Positions 1 to 8,218 of a DNA stretch of 24,046 nucleotides are shown here, piece by piece. The notes below the pieces were generated by a model. The model did no database searches. It worked only from the letters and a program-made list of their open reading frames with translations, and was not told where the DNA came from. Position numbers and translations under genes: made by a program. The stretch is from an uncultured Oscillospiraceae bacterium (GTDB lineage: Bacteria; Bacillota; Clostridia; Oscillospirales; Oscillospiraceae), in NCBI GenBank assembly GCA_900756495.1, contig CAAEKI010000079.1, forward strand, positions 1 to 24,046, read 5' to 3'. Position 1 is the first letter of the stretch, and every line of letters starts with the position of its first letter.

Positions 1-1
1 A

Positions 2-271
2 TCGGAGACCGTCCTGAAAGAAATGGCCGAATCCGGGATACTGGCGACTTTGATTCAGGCCGGCGCGACAATTTGTACGCCAGGCTGCGGCGTATGTGTA
101 GGTACCCTGGGCGGTGTGCCCGCGGATGGAGAAGTCATTATTTCCAGCACAAACAGAAACTTTAAGGGAAGGATGGGCAACAATAAGGCCTTTATTTATC
201 TGGCTTCACCAGAGACGGTTGCCGCCTCTGCACTCACCGGTAAAATAAGTGATCCGAGGAAGTTCCTCTGA
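2..271 (+). CDS. Aconitase/IPMI-family large subunit, 3' end only (copy 1)
   Basis: This is the C-terminal part of an isopropylmalate isomerase/homoaconitase-type large subunit. Its reading frame is open to the left edge, so the start lies outside the window; the ATG at 23 is an internal methionine. The visible part carries the PGCGVCVG segment, whose two cysteines are ligands of the catalytic 4Fe-4S cluster in this family. It also has the family's C-terminal run [11 protein letters not shown], then [13 protein letters not shown] and SDPRKF. The protein would pair with the small subunit that follows and catalyse stereospecific dehydration/hydration of a 2-hydroxy or 3-hydroxy di- or tricarboxylic acid. 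The same C-terminal pattern recurs in the complete large subunit at 823-2094, so the two are paralogues. Substrate is unknown, and LeuC, homoaconitase or 2,3-dimethylmalate dehydratase type cannot be separated from this fragment. Confidence 0.9.
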   Translation, partial: SETVLKEMAESGILATLIQAGATICTPGCGVCVGTLGGVPADGEVIISSTNRNFKGRMGNNKAFIYLASPETVAASALTGKISDPRKFL

Positions 272-305
272 TATTTTTCGGAGAAAATTGCACATGGAGG
301 TACAT

Positions 306-830
306 ATGCTCCTTTCAGCAAAAGCGATCGTCTACGGCGATGACATCAATACTGACCTGATAATCGCCGGAAAGTATACAAAAACATTGGACATTGGCGC
401 ACTGTCCAGCCACTGTATGGAGGACCTGGATCCTGACTTTCACCAAAAATGTGAAGGTGGAGCGATTGTGGTGGCAGGCAAGTATTTCGGCTGCGGCTCC
501 TCCCGGGAGCAGGCGCCCACGGCCTTGAAGGAATCGGGCGTACAATGTGTTGCAGCCAAGAGCTTTTCAAGGATTTTTTACCGCAGCGCAATTAATATCG
601 GCTTGCCGCTGATTGAGTGCGACACTTCCACGATTCGGGAAGGGGATACTCTGGAGTACGAGCTTGGTGGAAGCGAGCTTCGAAACTTGACTACGGGCGA
701 GGCGATACCAGTAAAACCACTGCCGGCTCTCATGCAGAATATACTGCGGTGCGGCGGCATGGTGGAGGTTATGAAAAAATACGGAGGATTCCACCGCTTT
801 ACCAAAGAGGTGACAATGAGCAATGGCTAA
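306..830 (+). CDS. Aconitase/IPMI-family small subunit (copy 1)
   Basis: This 174-residue protein has the swivel-domain fold of LeuD-type small subunits and would complete the active site of the large subunit encoded just upstream. The family signatures are [10 protein letters not shown] at residues 10-19, [11 protein letters not shown] at 61-71 and [10 protein letters not shown] at about 92-101. I chose the ATG at 306 because GGAGG at 296-300 sits 5 bases before it; the frame is open further upstream. The loop after the first strand reads AGKYTKT, where characterised IPMI/homoaconitase small subunits commonly carry a YLRT-like motif that contacts the substrate side chain. This hints at a substrate other than isopropylmalate. 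The gene overlaps the next large-subunit gene by 8 bases, suggesting translational coupling. Confidence 0.92.
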   Translation: MLLSAKAIVYGDDINTDLIIAGKYTKTLDIGALSSHCMEDLDPDFHQKCEGGAIVVAGKYFGCGSSREQAPTALKESGVQCVAAKSFSRIFYRSAINIGLPLIECDTSTIREGDTLEYELGGSELRNLTTGEAIPVKPLPALMQNILRCGGMVEVMKKYGGFHRFTKEVTMSNG

Positions 831-2094
831 AACATTTGCGGAGAAGGCGCTGAGTAAAGCTGCCGGGTATGAGGTGTCAGAGGGAGATATTGTTACCGTA
901 TATCCGGATTTCTGCTTGAGCCACGAAAACGCTGCGTCGGTCTGCACCACATTTAAGACCATCGGCTTGGAAAAGGTCTATGATCCGGATCGGATTGTCA
1001 TCGTCTTTGATCATACGGTTCCACCGCCCACCGGCGGCTATGCCAACAGCCACAAGCAGATCAGAGAATTTGTCAGGGAGCAGGGGATTCGCAACTTTTA
1101 TGATATGAACAGCTTGGGGGGGATTTGCCACCAGATCCTGTGCCAGGAGGGCTATGCCGCGCCTGGGCTTGTCATCGTAGGCTCGGACAGTCATACCTGT
1201 ACCCACGGCGCGGTGGGTGCATTCGCCACCGGCATCGGCCGAAGCGAAATGGCGGCTATCTGGGCGACAGGAAAGCTCTGGCTCCGTGTGCCTCAGTCGA
1301 TGAAGATAACGGTGGAAGGCCAGTTTAGCCCCGGCGTCACGGCAAAAGATTTGATTTTAACCATTGCGGGCGAAATCAGTAGTTCGGGGGCCGACTACCT
1401 CTCTATGGAATTCCACGGAGAAGGTGTTGCCGCTATGAGCATCGGGGAGAGAATGACCATATGTAATATGGCCATTGAAATGGGAGCAAAGAACGCAGTG
1501 TGCAGGCCGGATGAGAAAGTCTTTGCCCACCTGAACGGCAGGGCAAAAAAGGCTTGGTCTCCTGTGTGGGCGGATGAAGGAGCGAGTTACATAAAGCAGC
1601 TGCATTATCGCCTTGACAATTTGGTCCCGGCTGTCGCACTGCCCGGCAGAGTAGATAACTACGCACCCGTCACCGGAGCACTGGGCAGGCGCATCGATCA
1701 GGCATTTATCGGGACCTGTACAAATGGGCGCCTTGAGGACTTGCGGATTGCAGCGGAGATATTAAAGGGAAACAGGGTCGCTGTACGCACCATTGTGCAG
1801 CCGGCTTCCGTAGCGATCTACCAAGCTGCGCTCAGAGAAGGCCTCATTGATATTTTTATGGACTCAGGCTGCGTACTCAACCACCCCGGTTGCGGCCCCT
1901 GCGTAGGCGTGTGCGGCGGTATCATTGGAGACGGCGAGGTGTGCATTTCCACCGCAAACCGTAATTTTACAGGAAGAATGGGGAGCCGCAGTTCGGAGAT
2001 TATCCTTGCCAGTCCGGCCACCGTCGCCGCCAGTGCTGTCAAGGGTGCTGTCAGCGACCCGCGGGCGTATTTCCAGGGGAGGAATGGAAAATGA
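823..2094 (+). CDS. Aconitase/IPMI-family large subunit (copy 2)
   Basis: This complete 423-residue large subunit is the usual length for the short bacterial/archaeal LeuC/HacA branch. It has the cofactor and active-site landmarks in order: the GSDSHTCTHGAVGAFATGIG segment (residues about 120-139), GTCTNGR with Cys299, and HPGCGPCVG with Cys357 and Cys360. These three cysteines would hold the 4Fe-4S cluster. The C-terminus has STANRNFTGRMG and ASPATVAASA as in the partial copy upstream. It should be a cytosolic, oxygen-sensitive hydro-lyase acting with the small subunit that follows, whose ATG overlaps its TGA. Start: ATG at 823 inside the previous gene's end, with AGAGGTGA upstream at about 805-812. 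Two adjacent large/small pairs argue for two different isomerisation or hydration steps rather than gene dosage alone. That is inference. Confidence 0.93.
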   Translation: MAKTFAEKALSKAAGYEVSEGDIVTVYPDFCLSHENAASVCTTFKTIGLEKVYDPDRIVIVFDHTVPPPTGGYANSHKQIREFVREQGIRNFYDMNSLGGICHQILCQEGYAAPGLVIVGSDSHTCTHGAVGAFATGIGRSEMAAIWATGKLWLRVPQSMKITVEGQFSPGVTAKDLILTIAGEISSSGADYLSMEFHGEGVAAMSIGERMTICNMAIEMGAKNAVCRPDEKVFAHLNGRAKKAWSPVWADEGASYIKQLHYRLDNLVPAVALPGRVDNYAPVTGALGRRIDQAFIGTCTNGRLEDLRIAAEILKGNRVAVRTIVQPASVAIYQAALREGLIDIFMDSGCVLNHPGCGPCVGVCGGIIGDGEVCISTANRNFTGRMGSRSSEIILASPATVAASAVKGAVSDPRAYFQGRNGK

Positions 2095-2612
2095 GGATTG
2101 AGGCTGAGGTCATAAAATACGGCGACGATATCAGCACGGATCTGATTTATCCCGGAAGATATACCTATCTGCTTCTGACTGAGGAACAGATGGCTGAACA
2201 CGCTCTGGAGGATCTGGACCCTGAATTCAGCGGGAGGGACGCATCCAACTGTGTGATTGTCGCCGGTACGAACTGGGGCTGCGGCTCTGCCAGAGAGCAG
2301 GCGGTCAAGTGCATCCGCCAAAAGGGGATCAAGGCGGTAATCGCCAAGAGCATTTCCCGCATTTATTATCGGAACAGCATCAACGAAGGGTTGCTGCCTA
2401 TTGTCTGTCCAGCTGCAGTCGATTCCGTTGAAAGCGGAGATAAGATTGAGATAGACGTCGAAAACGGAGTGATTCAAACGCCGGGGGGCAGTTTCAGCTT
2501 CCCCAAATTCCCGGCGTTCGTGCTCGGCATTCTGAGGAGCGGCGGGCTCATTGCCCAGGTCAGAAATGAGCTTTCAGCAGGACAACCGGATATGGTAAAA
2601 CAGGGAGGTTAG
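2091..2612 (+). CDS. Aconitase/IPMI-family small subunit (copy 2)
   Basis: This 173-residue LeuD-type swivel subunit pairs with the large subunit at 823-2094, with an ATGA overlap. Motifs are YGDDISTDLIYPGRY (residues 10-24), WGCGSAREQA (62-71) and SRIYYRNSINEGLLP (89-103). The substrate-contacting loop reads GRYTYLL, different from GKYTKT in the first small subunit and from the common YLRT of isopropylmalate or homoaconitate enzymes. The two pairs therefore probably accept different side chains. The C-terminal half (GDKIEIDVENGVI and the closing ILRSGGLI) is normal for the family. The next gene starts 2 bases after its stop, behind GGGAGG at 2603-2608. The exact reaction cannot be read from the sequence. 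Confidence 0.92.
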   Translation: MRIEAEVIKYGDDISTDLIYPGRYTYLLLTEEQMAEHALEDLDPEFSGRDASNCVIVAGTNWGCGSAREQAVKCIRQKGIKAVIAKSISRIYYRNSINEGLLPIVCPAAVDSVESGDKIEIDVENGVIQTPGGSFSFPKFPAFVLGILRSGGLIAQVRNELSAGQPDMVKQGG

Positions 2613-2614
2613 GT

Positions 2615-3775
2615 ATGCTTCAAGCAGATATAGAAAGAGCAAAGGAACTGTTTGGCGAGCTGTTGGCCGGGCAGACAGAGCGAATTGAGAAAATGAAGCA
2701 GGCGGGCGCCGCACCGGATTATACGCAGATGGACAAAATCGTCATCGGTGTGATTCCTGGCGATGGTATCGGCCCGGTCATTATGGAGCAGGCGCTCCGC
2801 GTGGTAAACACCATGCTTGCAGGGCCGATTGCAGACGGCAAGATTGAGCTGCGCATGGTGCCTGGCCTGTCTGTTGCCGAACGCGCAGCAGTGATGAAGA
2901 GTATTCCGGACGAGTCCCGAGAGGTTCTGCATACCTGCGACGTGATTTTGAAAGGGCCGCTGGACAACACATCCACAAAGGGACTTGGCAGCTCTGTCGC
3001 AGCCATCCGCCGCGAACTGGAGTTGAGCGTAAATTTGCGCCCGGTAAAGAACCCGGCGCTTGGGTATGACTGGGTGATGTTCCGTGAGAACATCGAGGGT
3101 GCGTATATCTGGGGCAGCAAAGGCATCCAGGTCGACAGGGATCTGGCTGTAGACTTTGTTGTGGAGACCAGGCAGCAGAGTATACACCTGGCAAAGGTGG
3201 CCTTTGCATATGCGCGCCAGAATGGGCGCAGGCATGTATCTGCAATCACAAAGAATAACGTGATTAAGCTCACCGACGGCAATCTGCTGAATGCCTGCCG
3301 TGAGGTGGCAAAGGACTATCCCGATATTATCTACGATGAGCGGCTGGTTGACATTACCGCCTCTAAGCTGACCGACCCGGAGTTTAATGAAAATCTGGAG
3401 GTGCTGGTACTGCCCAATCTTTACGGCGACATCATCTCTGATATTGCAGCTGAACTCTGCGGCGGTGTTGGAACCGCGGGGAGCGCCAATATCGGCGCCC
3501 GCTATGCGCTGTTTGAAGCGATTCACGGTACTGCAATGATGCTGGTAAACAACGGCAGGGCCGGATATGCGGATCCCAGCAGCCTGCTGAGAGCCGTCAG
3601 CATGATGTTCGCCCATATCGGGTATGGAAAGGAGGCAAAGCTTCTCTCCGATGCCATGGATATCTGCGGCTATACAGAGCGCAGGCTTAAGGTAACTAGC
3701 TTTACCTCTGATGCCAGTACAGAAGCTTACACAGATTATATCCTGGAGACGGTAGAAAAACTACGACAGGCATAG
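2615..3775 (+). CDS. Isocitrate/isopropylmalate-type decarboxylating dehydrogenase
   Basis: This 386-residue member of the isocitrate/isopropylmalate dehydrogenase superfamily oxidises a 2-hydroxyacid and loses the beta-carboxylate. Visible landmarks are GVIPGDGIGP (residues 45-54), the substrate arginines Arg132, Arg142 (NLRP) and Arg157 (RENIEG), Tyr164, catalytic Lys213 (TKNNVIK), the metal aspartates Asp246, Asp272 and Asp276 (LYGDIISD), and GSANIG. Two things are unusual. About 40 charged, helix-like residues precede the usual N-terminus. The cofactor loop, normally HGTAPD-I-AG (NAD) or HGTAPK-Y-AG (NADP), reads HGTAMMLVNNG, so the residue that selects the cofactor is Met309. An operon position directly after two hydro-lyases suggests it acts on their product. 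Isocitrate, a homologue of it, or an alkylmalate are all possible. Confidence 0.88.
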   Translation: MLQADIERAKELFGELLAGQTERIEKMKQAGAAPDYTQMDKIVIGVIPGDGIGPVIMEQALRVVNTMLAGPIADGKIELRMVPGLSVAERAAVMKSIPDESREVLHTCDVILKGPLDNTSTKGLGSSVAAIRRELELSVNLRPVKNPALGYDWVMFRENIEGAYIWGSKGIQVDRDLAVDFVVETRQQSIHLAKVAFAYARQNGRRHVSAITKNNVIKLTDGNLLNACREVAKDYPDIIYDERLVDITASKLTDPEFNENLEVLVLPNLYGDIISDIAAELCGGVGTAGSANIGARYALFEAIHGTAMMLVNNGRAGYADPSSLLRAVSMMFAHIGYGKEAKLLSDAMDICGYTERRLKVTSFTSDASTEAYTDYILETVEKLRQA

Positions 3776-3842
3776 ATAACCTTGAAGACGTACAAAAGGG
3801 GCGGTCAGCGCTGCATGGCCGTATTTCAAAGAGGTGATTTTC

Positions 3843-5234
3843 TTGGATGTAACGCGGCTGCGCGAAAAAGGGCTCTATGTCCCATTTGAAGAGATGAAAC
3901 ACAACACAGCTGCGACGGTGAAATATCTGTTCCTGGACGCCATATTGGCGCTGATTGCCGGAATGTGTTCCATGCCTGAAGGTGAGAAACAGAAGCTTGC
4001 CGCCCTGCTCGATGGAGAACCGAAAGTCAGCCGCCCTGTATGGCCGCTGGACAGGAAGACCAGCCTTGAAATGGCCGGGTTTATCAATGGATACTGCATA
4101 CGTTATGCAGACTGGGGAGACGCACAGCGGCCGCCTCAAAGCAGGGGCGGACACCCCAGCGATATGTGCGCAGCTATGCTGGCGCTGTGCGATAAGCCGG
4201 GCGTCAGCGGGAAGAGCGTCATTGAGGCGCTGCACACTGCTTATCAGCTGTGGGTGTTGGTACAGAACCGCATGATGTATAAACGGCCTGAATTTGACCC
4301 GACTACATTTTTATCTCTTACCCTGCCGGTCATGATAGCCGTCTGCCTGGGCGACAGTCCCGAACAGACGCAGAATGTGCTCAATCTCAGCGCAAGCAGC
4401 GGCACGACGCTGCTTCAGGTGCGCCCGGCAGACATTACGAATCTCAAATGCGGCGCTACCGGATATGCCATCGCAAGGGTGTTCTGGCTCTATCGTATGA
4501 GCGGCTTTCTTCAAGCTCCGGGCAGCATGTTTGACGGCGCTAACGGCTGGTATAAGGTTGTCGCCAAATTTGACGGTGAACTGGAGGCTATGGACGACGA
4601 CAAAACATATGAACAGATTCAGGTCAAGGCACTGCCCTGCTGTAATGTCAACCAGGCCGCGTCCGAGTGCGGAATACGCCTGCATCAGCGGATCGATGGA
4701 GATTCCACGTGCATACGCAGGATTACCGTTCACGTTAGCCCGACAGATGCAGGTATTGCCCTGAAACCCGGTAAGCCTCAATATCCCTATGACCATCCCA
4801 CAGCGGACCATCATATCAGTTACTGTCTTGCAGCAGCGCTCAAATACGGGACGCTGGCTCCGATCCATTTTGAGAAGGACTATTTTTCTGACAGCGAGCT
4901 GCGCCGCCTGATAGATCTGACTGCTGGAGTGGTTTTGACCAAAGAGGAACTTTCCGCGTTGGGAGGGGGAAAGGGCCCCTGTACGGTAGAGGTTGAGCTC
5001 AACGACGGTAAGGTTTTGACTGAAAGCGTGCCGCGTCCAGCGGGATACTTTGTAGGAATGGCCGGTGATGAGCGCAACGCCGGCCTGCACAAGGTGGTAG
5101 AAAACAAACGCGCAATACTGGAACAGTGCTATCACTATGATCTTTCAGAAGTGGATAAGGTAGTGCTCAATTTTGAACAGTACGAAGCGGCTGCGCTGAT
5201 AGACGCCGTACAGACTGCGCTGAAACGCGGGTAA
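3843..5234 (+). CDS. MmgE/PrpD family protein
   Basis: This 463-residue protein belongs to the MmgE/PrpD family, which includes 2-methylcitrate dehydratase, cis-aconitate decarboxylase and iminodisuccinate epimerase. Members act on di- or tricarboxylates without an iron-sulfur cluster. Recognisable parts are the helical N-terminal domain (YLFLDAILALIAG, residues 28-40), the NGYCIRYAD segment (82-90) with a likely active-site Asp90, and the HPSD motif with His104. The family's usual Gly-Ser-rich active-site helix is less clear. I prefer the TTG start at 3843: AGAGGTGAT at 3830-3838, a near-perfect ribosome site, lies just before it and contains the alternative GTG at 3834. The operon context (two aconitase-type enzymes and a decarboxylating dehydrogenase) favours action on a methylcitrate- or aconitate-like compound. 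The specific reaction is open. Confidence 0.87.
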   Translation: MDVTRLREKGLYVPFEEMKHNTAATVKYLFLDAILALIAGMCSMPEGEKQKLAALLDGEPKVSRPVWPLDRKTSLEMAGFINGYCIRYADWGDAQRPPQSRGGHPSDMCAAMLALCDKPGVSGKSVIEALHTAYQLWVLVQNRMMYKRPEFDPTTFLSLTLPVMIAVCLGDSPEQTQNVLNLSASSGTTLLQVRPADITNLKCGATGYAIARVFWLYRMSGFLQAPGSMFDGANGWYKVVAKFDGELEAMDDDKTYEQIQVKALPCCNVNQAASECGIRLHQRIDGDSTCIRRITVHVSPTDAGIALKPGKPQYPYDHPTADHHISYCLAAALKYGTLAPIHFEKDYFSDSELRRLIDLTAGVVLTKEELSALGGGKGPCTVEVELNDGKVLTESVPRPAGYFVGMAGDERNAGLHKVVENKRAILEQCYHYDLSEVDKVVLNFEQYEAAALIDAVQTALKRG

Positions 5235-5358
5235 AAAGACCGCTCCCAATATGTAAATCTGTTTTGCACTGCCGGAAGGAACTCCGAATTTTGTATCTGA
5301 AGGGGCCTCCCTTTTGATAGAAAAAGCGAATAAATTGATGAGAAAGGTGGAAATGGAA

Positions 5359-7083
5359 ATGAAAAAAGCAAAAGAAATCGTCTCCCTGCTCTTGGTACTG
5401 GCAATGGTTTTTTCGTTGGCGGCCTGCAGCGGCCAGGTCGGCGGCGGAGGATCCAGTGCAAACACACCTGCGCCAAATACTACTGATAGCGGCGACGGGG
5501 CTACAGATGGGGTTCCGGCCGTGGCGGACGGCATTACTATGACCACCGCTCCTTGGTATCGTGGGGAAATGAACGTCTATCAAACAGAGAAAACTGGATT
5601 TGAGAAGAAGGACCCCGATACCGTTGTGATCGGCTCCGGCAACCAGATTATCGGCTGCGATCCTCTGAACTCTCAGGACGAGTATCCCTGGAGCCACAAT
5701 GTATATGAAACTTTGATTGCGCGAAATACCGAAACCGGCGAACCAGAACCACTTCTCGCAACAGAGTGGGGATACGATGACGAGGGTAATTTCCACATTA
5801 CGCTCCGCGAAAACGTCAAGTTCCATGATGGTACAATTCTCGACGCCGAGGACGTTATTTTTACGCTCAAGAGAAACGCTGACAACGCCTCGTCCAACAT
5901 CAATGCCGCCTGCTCCAAGATCAATTTTGAAAAGAGCTACATCGAAGACGACCTCCATCTTGTCCTTGTGTTTGACGAGCCGGCCAGCTCTTTTGTAGCT
6001 GCCCTCCAGTCCGGCTTTGCCGGCATCCTCAGCAAAGAGTTCTTTGACGAGCATGGAGAAGACTACGATTTCTTCGAAGCGGACGCAGGTACCGGCGCTT
6101 ACACCGTAATTGAGACGGTCAGCGGTATTAGCCAGAGATTCGAGCGCTTTGAAGACTACTGGGGCGAGGCGCCTGAATTTAAATATATTGAGTGCGTTCT
6201 GTATAAGGACTATACCACGGGCTGCATCGACTATATCAACGGCGATATTGACATTCTCCAGAGCATCAACAACTATGACTCCGTTATGCGCTTTTTCAAT
6301 GGCGAAATCGACAGCACGATCTGCTATCAGCTGCCTGTCAACAGAGGCATTGTCCTTTATCTTGCCACCAGCGACGGCCCCTGCGCAGATGAGAATATCC
6401 GCAAAGCAATTGCTCACTGCATTGATTACGAATCCCTTGCCTACGGCGTATTCCAGGGACCGGAGCTGGGAACAGTAGGCCAGTCCATCCTGCTCCCCGG
6501 CACCCAATATGCAGTTGATCTCGGCACCTATGAGTATAACCCCGAGCTGGCCGCTGAATATCTGGCCGCGGCCGGCTACGACACGGAAAACCGGCTCAGC
6601 CTAAAAATTGAGACTTCGGATGGCGCCAATAACCAGGCTGCATGCGAAATGATCCAGTATTATTGCGCGCAGATCGGCATTGACGTTGAGTGTATTTTTG
6701 AGAAGTCCGCAGCCATGACCGCCGCCTCCAATGCGACTGAATATGAGTACGACATGATTGCCTATCCCATGCAGTACAGGTCCGGCCATCCCGCCGAGGC
6801 GCTCGCCGGGCGCGACGCATACGGAAAGGAACCCGGCACCTATGCCTATATCAAGGGGATCCAGAGCGAAGAGCTGCACAACCTCATGGCAGAAGGCGAG
6901 ACCTGCCTTGACGATGACAGGGCCAATGAAATTTACACCGAGATTCAGCAGATGTTCTTTGACCATGTCTGGACCATTCCCCTGACCACCAGCACTTCGG
7001 TCATCTTCTGCCGCGATTATCTCACAGGCGTAACCTTCCCCAATGGGTATGGGAACCTGTGGAAGACGATTAAGACGGCATAA
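5359..7083 (+). CDS. ABC transporter solute-binding lipoprotein, Dpp/Opp type (family 5)
   Basis: This 574-residue extracytoplasmic binding protein belongs to the dipeptide/oligopeptide/nickel family. It has a lipoprotein signal: MKKAKE, a hydrophobic core, then lipobox LAAC with the lipidated Cys23, followed by a Gly/Ser/Asp-rich linker. The mature part shows the family pattern of YETLI, PLLATEW, a FHITLRENVKFHDG-like strand, AEDVIFTLKR, and EYNPELAAEYLAAAGY near residue 400. Start: ATG at 5359 with AAAGGTGG at 5343-5350; the frame also holds ATG at 5338 and 5353 and TTG at 5314. It is the first gene of a complete five-gene importer and is separated from the permeases by a large hairpin. Binding proteins of this class carry peptides but also sugars, metals and opines. 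The hydro-lyase genes upstream suggest a non-peptide, carboxylated ligand, which is inference. Confidence 0.93.
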   Translation: MKKAKEIVSLLLVLAMVFSLAACSGQVGGGGSSANTPAPNTTDSGDGATDGVPAVADGITMTTAPWYRGEMNVYQTEKTGFEKKDPDTVVIGSGNQIIGCDPLNSQDEYPWSHNVYETLIARNTETGEPEPLLATEWGYDDEGNFHITLRENVKFHDGTILDAEDVIFTLKRNADNASSNINAACSKINFEKSYIEDDLHLVLVFDEPASSFVAALQSGFAGILSKEFFDEHGEDYDFFEADAGTGAYTVIETVSGISQRFERFEDYWGEAPEFKYIECVLYKDYTTGCIDYINGDIDILQSINNYDSVMRFFNGEIDSTICYQLPVNRGIVLYLATSDGPCADENIRKAIAHCIDYESLAYGVFQGPELGTVGQSILLPGTQYAVDLGTYEYNPELAAEYLAAAGYDTENRLSLKIETSDGANNQAACEMIQYYCAQIGIDVECIFEKSAAMTAASNATEYEYDMIAYPMQYRSGHPAEALAGRDAYGKEPGTYAYIKGIQSEELHNLMAEGETCLDDDRANEIYTEIQQMFFDHVWTIPLTTSTSVIFCRDYLTGVTFPNGYGNLWKTIKTA

Positions 7084-7117
7084 CTGAGATAACGGCGTCA
7101 AAACGCTAGACTGAGCT

Positions 7118-7187
7118 TTGAGAGAGAATGGCCCTGGACTGCATGATTGTAATCACCCGGCAGGGCTGCAGGGCCATTCTTTCTCGA
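7118..7187 (+). terminator. Long hairpin between binding-protein and permease genes (attenuator-like)
   Basis: An inverted repeat with arms at 7118-7136 and 7169-7187 forms a stem of about 19 base pairs with two G-T wobbles. Its inner 12 pairs, AGAATGGCCCTG with CAGGGCCATTCT, are perfect. The loop is about 32 bases and can pair further. The right arm runs into a short TTTT tract. The position, right after the binding-protein gene and before the first permease, fits partial termination or 3'-end protection that yields more binding protein than transporter, as seen in other ABC operons. The structure is seen directly; its function is inferred. Confidence 0.65.
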
Positions 7188-7225
7188 TTTTCCCATCCCT
7201 ACGTCAGAAAGAAAAGAGGGGCGTA

Positions 7226-8218
7226 ATGTTAAGGTACATCATAAAGCGATTGCTACAGATGGTAGTTGTTCTTTTGGGCGTAGTCCTTTTTGTCTTTATC
7301 CTCAGCCGCGCCAGCGGCGATCCCATTCCACAGCTGCTGGGCGAAAATTATACGCAGGCCGATTACGATGCGATGTATGTGGAACTGGGATTTGACAGGC
7401 CTCTTGTCGTTCAATACTTTGACTATGTAATAGGCATTATCACAGAGATGGATCTGGGTACCTCCTACGAGACGAACAGGGCTGTTAGCCTGGAAGTGTT
7501 TTCGCGCTTTCCCGTTTCTCTCAGACAGGCCTTCCTCACTCTGTTGTGGTCGGTACCCTTCGGCGTATTCTGCGGCCTGATTTCGGCGGCAAAGCAATAT
7601 AGCTTGGCTGATTACTCGCTGACAACGCTTGCCATGATTATGGCGTCCATGCCGTCCTTCTGGGTGAGTCTGATGCTCATGCTGATACTGTCGCTGTCCC
7701 TTGGGCTTTTGCCTGCAACGGGATTGGACTCGTGGAAGGGATATATTATACCGTGCCTCGCGCTGGGCCTGCGCCCGGTTGCAACCTTCACCCGTATGAC
7801 GCGATCGTCCATGCTGGAAGTTATCCGTCAGGACTACATCCGTACAGCGCGCTCAAAGGGACTTGCCTACCGAAAGGTGGTAACTCGCCATGCATTCCGG
7901 AACGCAGCAATCCCTATTGTCACTTCCATTGGCAGCACTTTTTCCGTTATCGTCGGCGGCTCTGCCGTTGTAGAGAATATTTTTAATATTCCCGGCCTTG
8001 GTTCTTACATGATTTATTCCATTGGCGTTGGTGATTACCCCAGCGTACAGGGAGGCGTCCTGCTGTTTTCCGTTGTGGTCTGCCTGGTAAACCTGCTGGT
8101 TGATATCGCTTATATGATCATCGATCCGCGCATCAGAGATAATAAGGGATTTGGCGGCAAGAGAGGCAGACTGCAAAAAGCAAAGCCTCAGGCGGTTTTG
8201 CAGGGAGGTAATAAGTAA
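7226..8218 (+). CDS. ABC transporter permease, DppB type
   Basis: This 330-residue inner-membrane permease is the first of the pair in a dipeptide/oligopeptide-type importer. It opens with the family's MLRYIIKRLLQ and a first membrane helix (VVVLLGVVLFVFILSRASGDP). A long external segment follows, then five further hydrophobic spans. The EAA loop that contacts the ATPases appears as IRTARSKGLAYRKVV followed by HAFRNAAIPI, and the last part (VVENIFNIPGLGSYM) is typical of DppB. I chose the ATG at 7226, preceded by AGAGGGG, rather than in-frame codons within the upstream hairpin, which do not match the family N-terminus. Its TAA shares a base with the ATG of the second permease, so the two are translationally coupled. 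Confidence 0.94.
   Translation: MLRYIIKRLLQMVVVLLGVVLFVFILSRASGDPIPQLLGENYTQADYDAMYVELGFDRPLVVQYFDYVIGIITEMDLGTSYETNRAVSLEVFSRFPVSLRQAFLTLLWSVPFGVFCGLISAAKQYSLADYSLTTLAMIMASMPSFWVSLMLMLILSLSLGLLPATGLDSWKGYIIPCLALGLRPVATFTRMTRSSMLEVIRQDYIRTARSKGLAYRKVVTRHAFRNAAIPIVTSIGSTFSVIVGGSAVVENIFNIPGLGSYMIYSIGVGDYPSVQGGVLLFSVVVCLVNLLVDIAYMIIDPRIRDNKGFGGKRGRLQKAKPQAVLQGGNK

Noticed and set aside
306..3775. Assignment of the first genes as leucine biosynthesis leuCDB
   Set aside because: There are two hydro-lyase pairs, non-standard small-subunit loops, an atypical dehydrogenase loop and transport genes in the same unit, with no leuA visible. Leucine synthesis cannot be excluded but is not the best reading.
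2..5234. Nicotinate fermentation (2,3-dimethylmalate dehydratase branch)
   Set aside because: The hydro-lyase type would fit, but no B12-dependent mutase, methylitaconate isomerase, enamidase or dimethylmalate lyase is present in the window.
5300..5315. Small hairpin AAGGG-N4-CCCTT followed by T residues before the binding-protein gene
   Set aside because: Five pairs are too few to claim a terminator, and it lies close to the ribosome site of the next gene.
5167..6507. Long open frame on the - strand (446 codons) opposite the binding-protein gene
   Set aside because: It lies antisense to a clear lipoprotein gene, matches no family I recognise and follows the codon pattern of the real gene.
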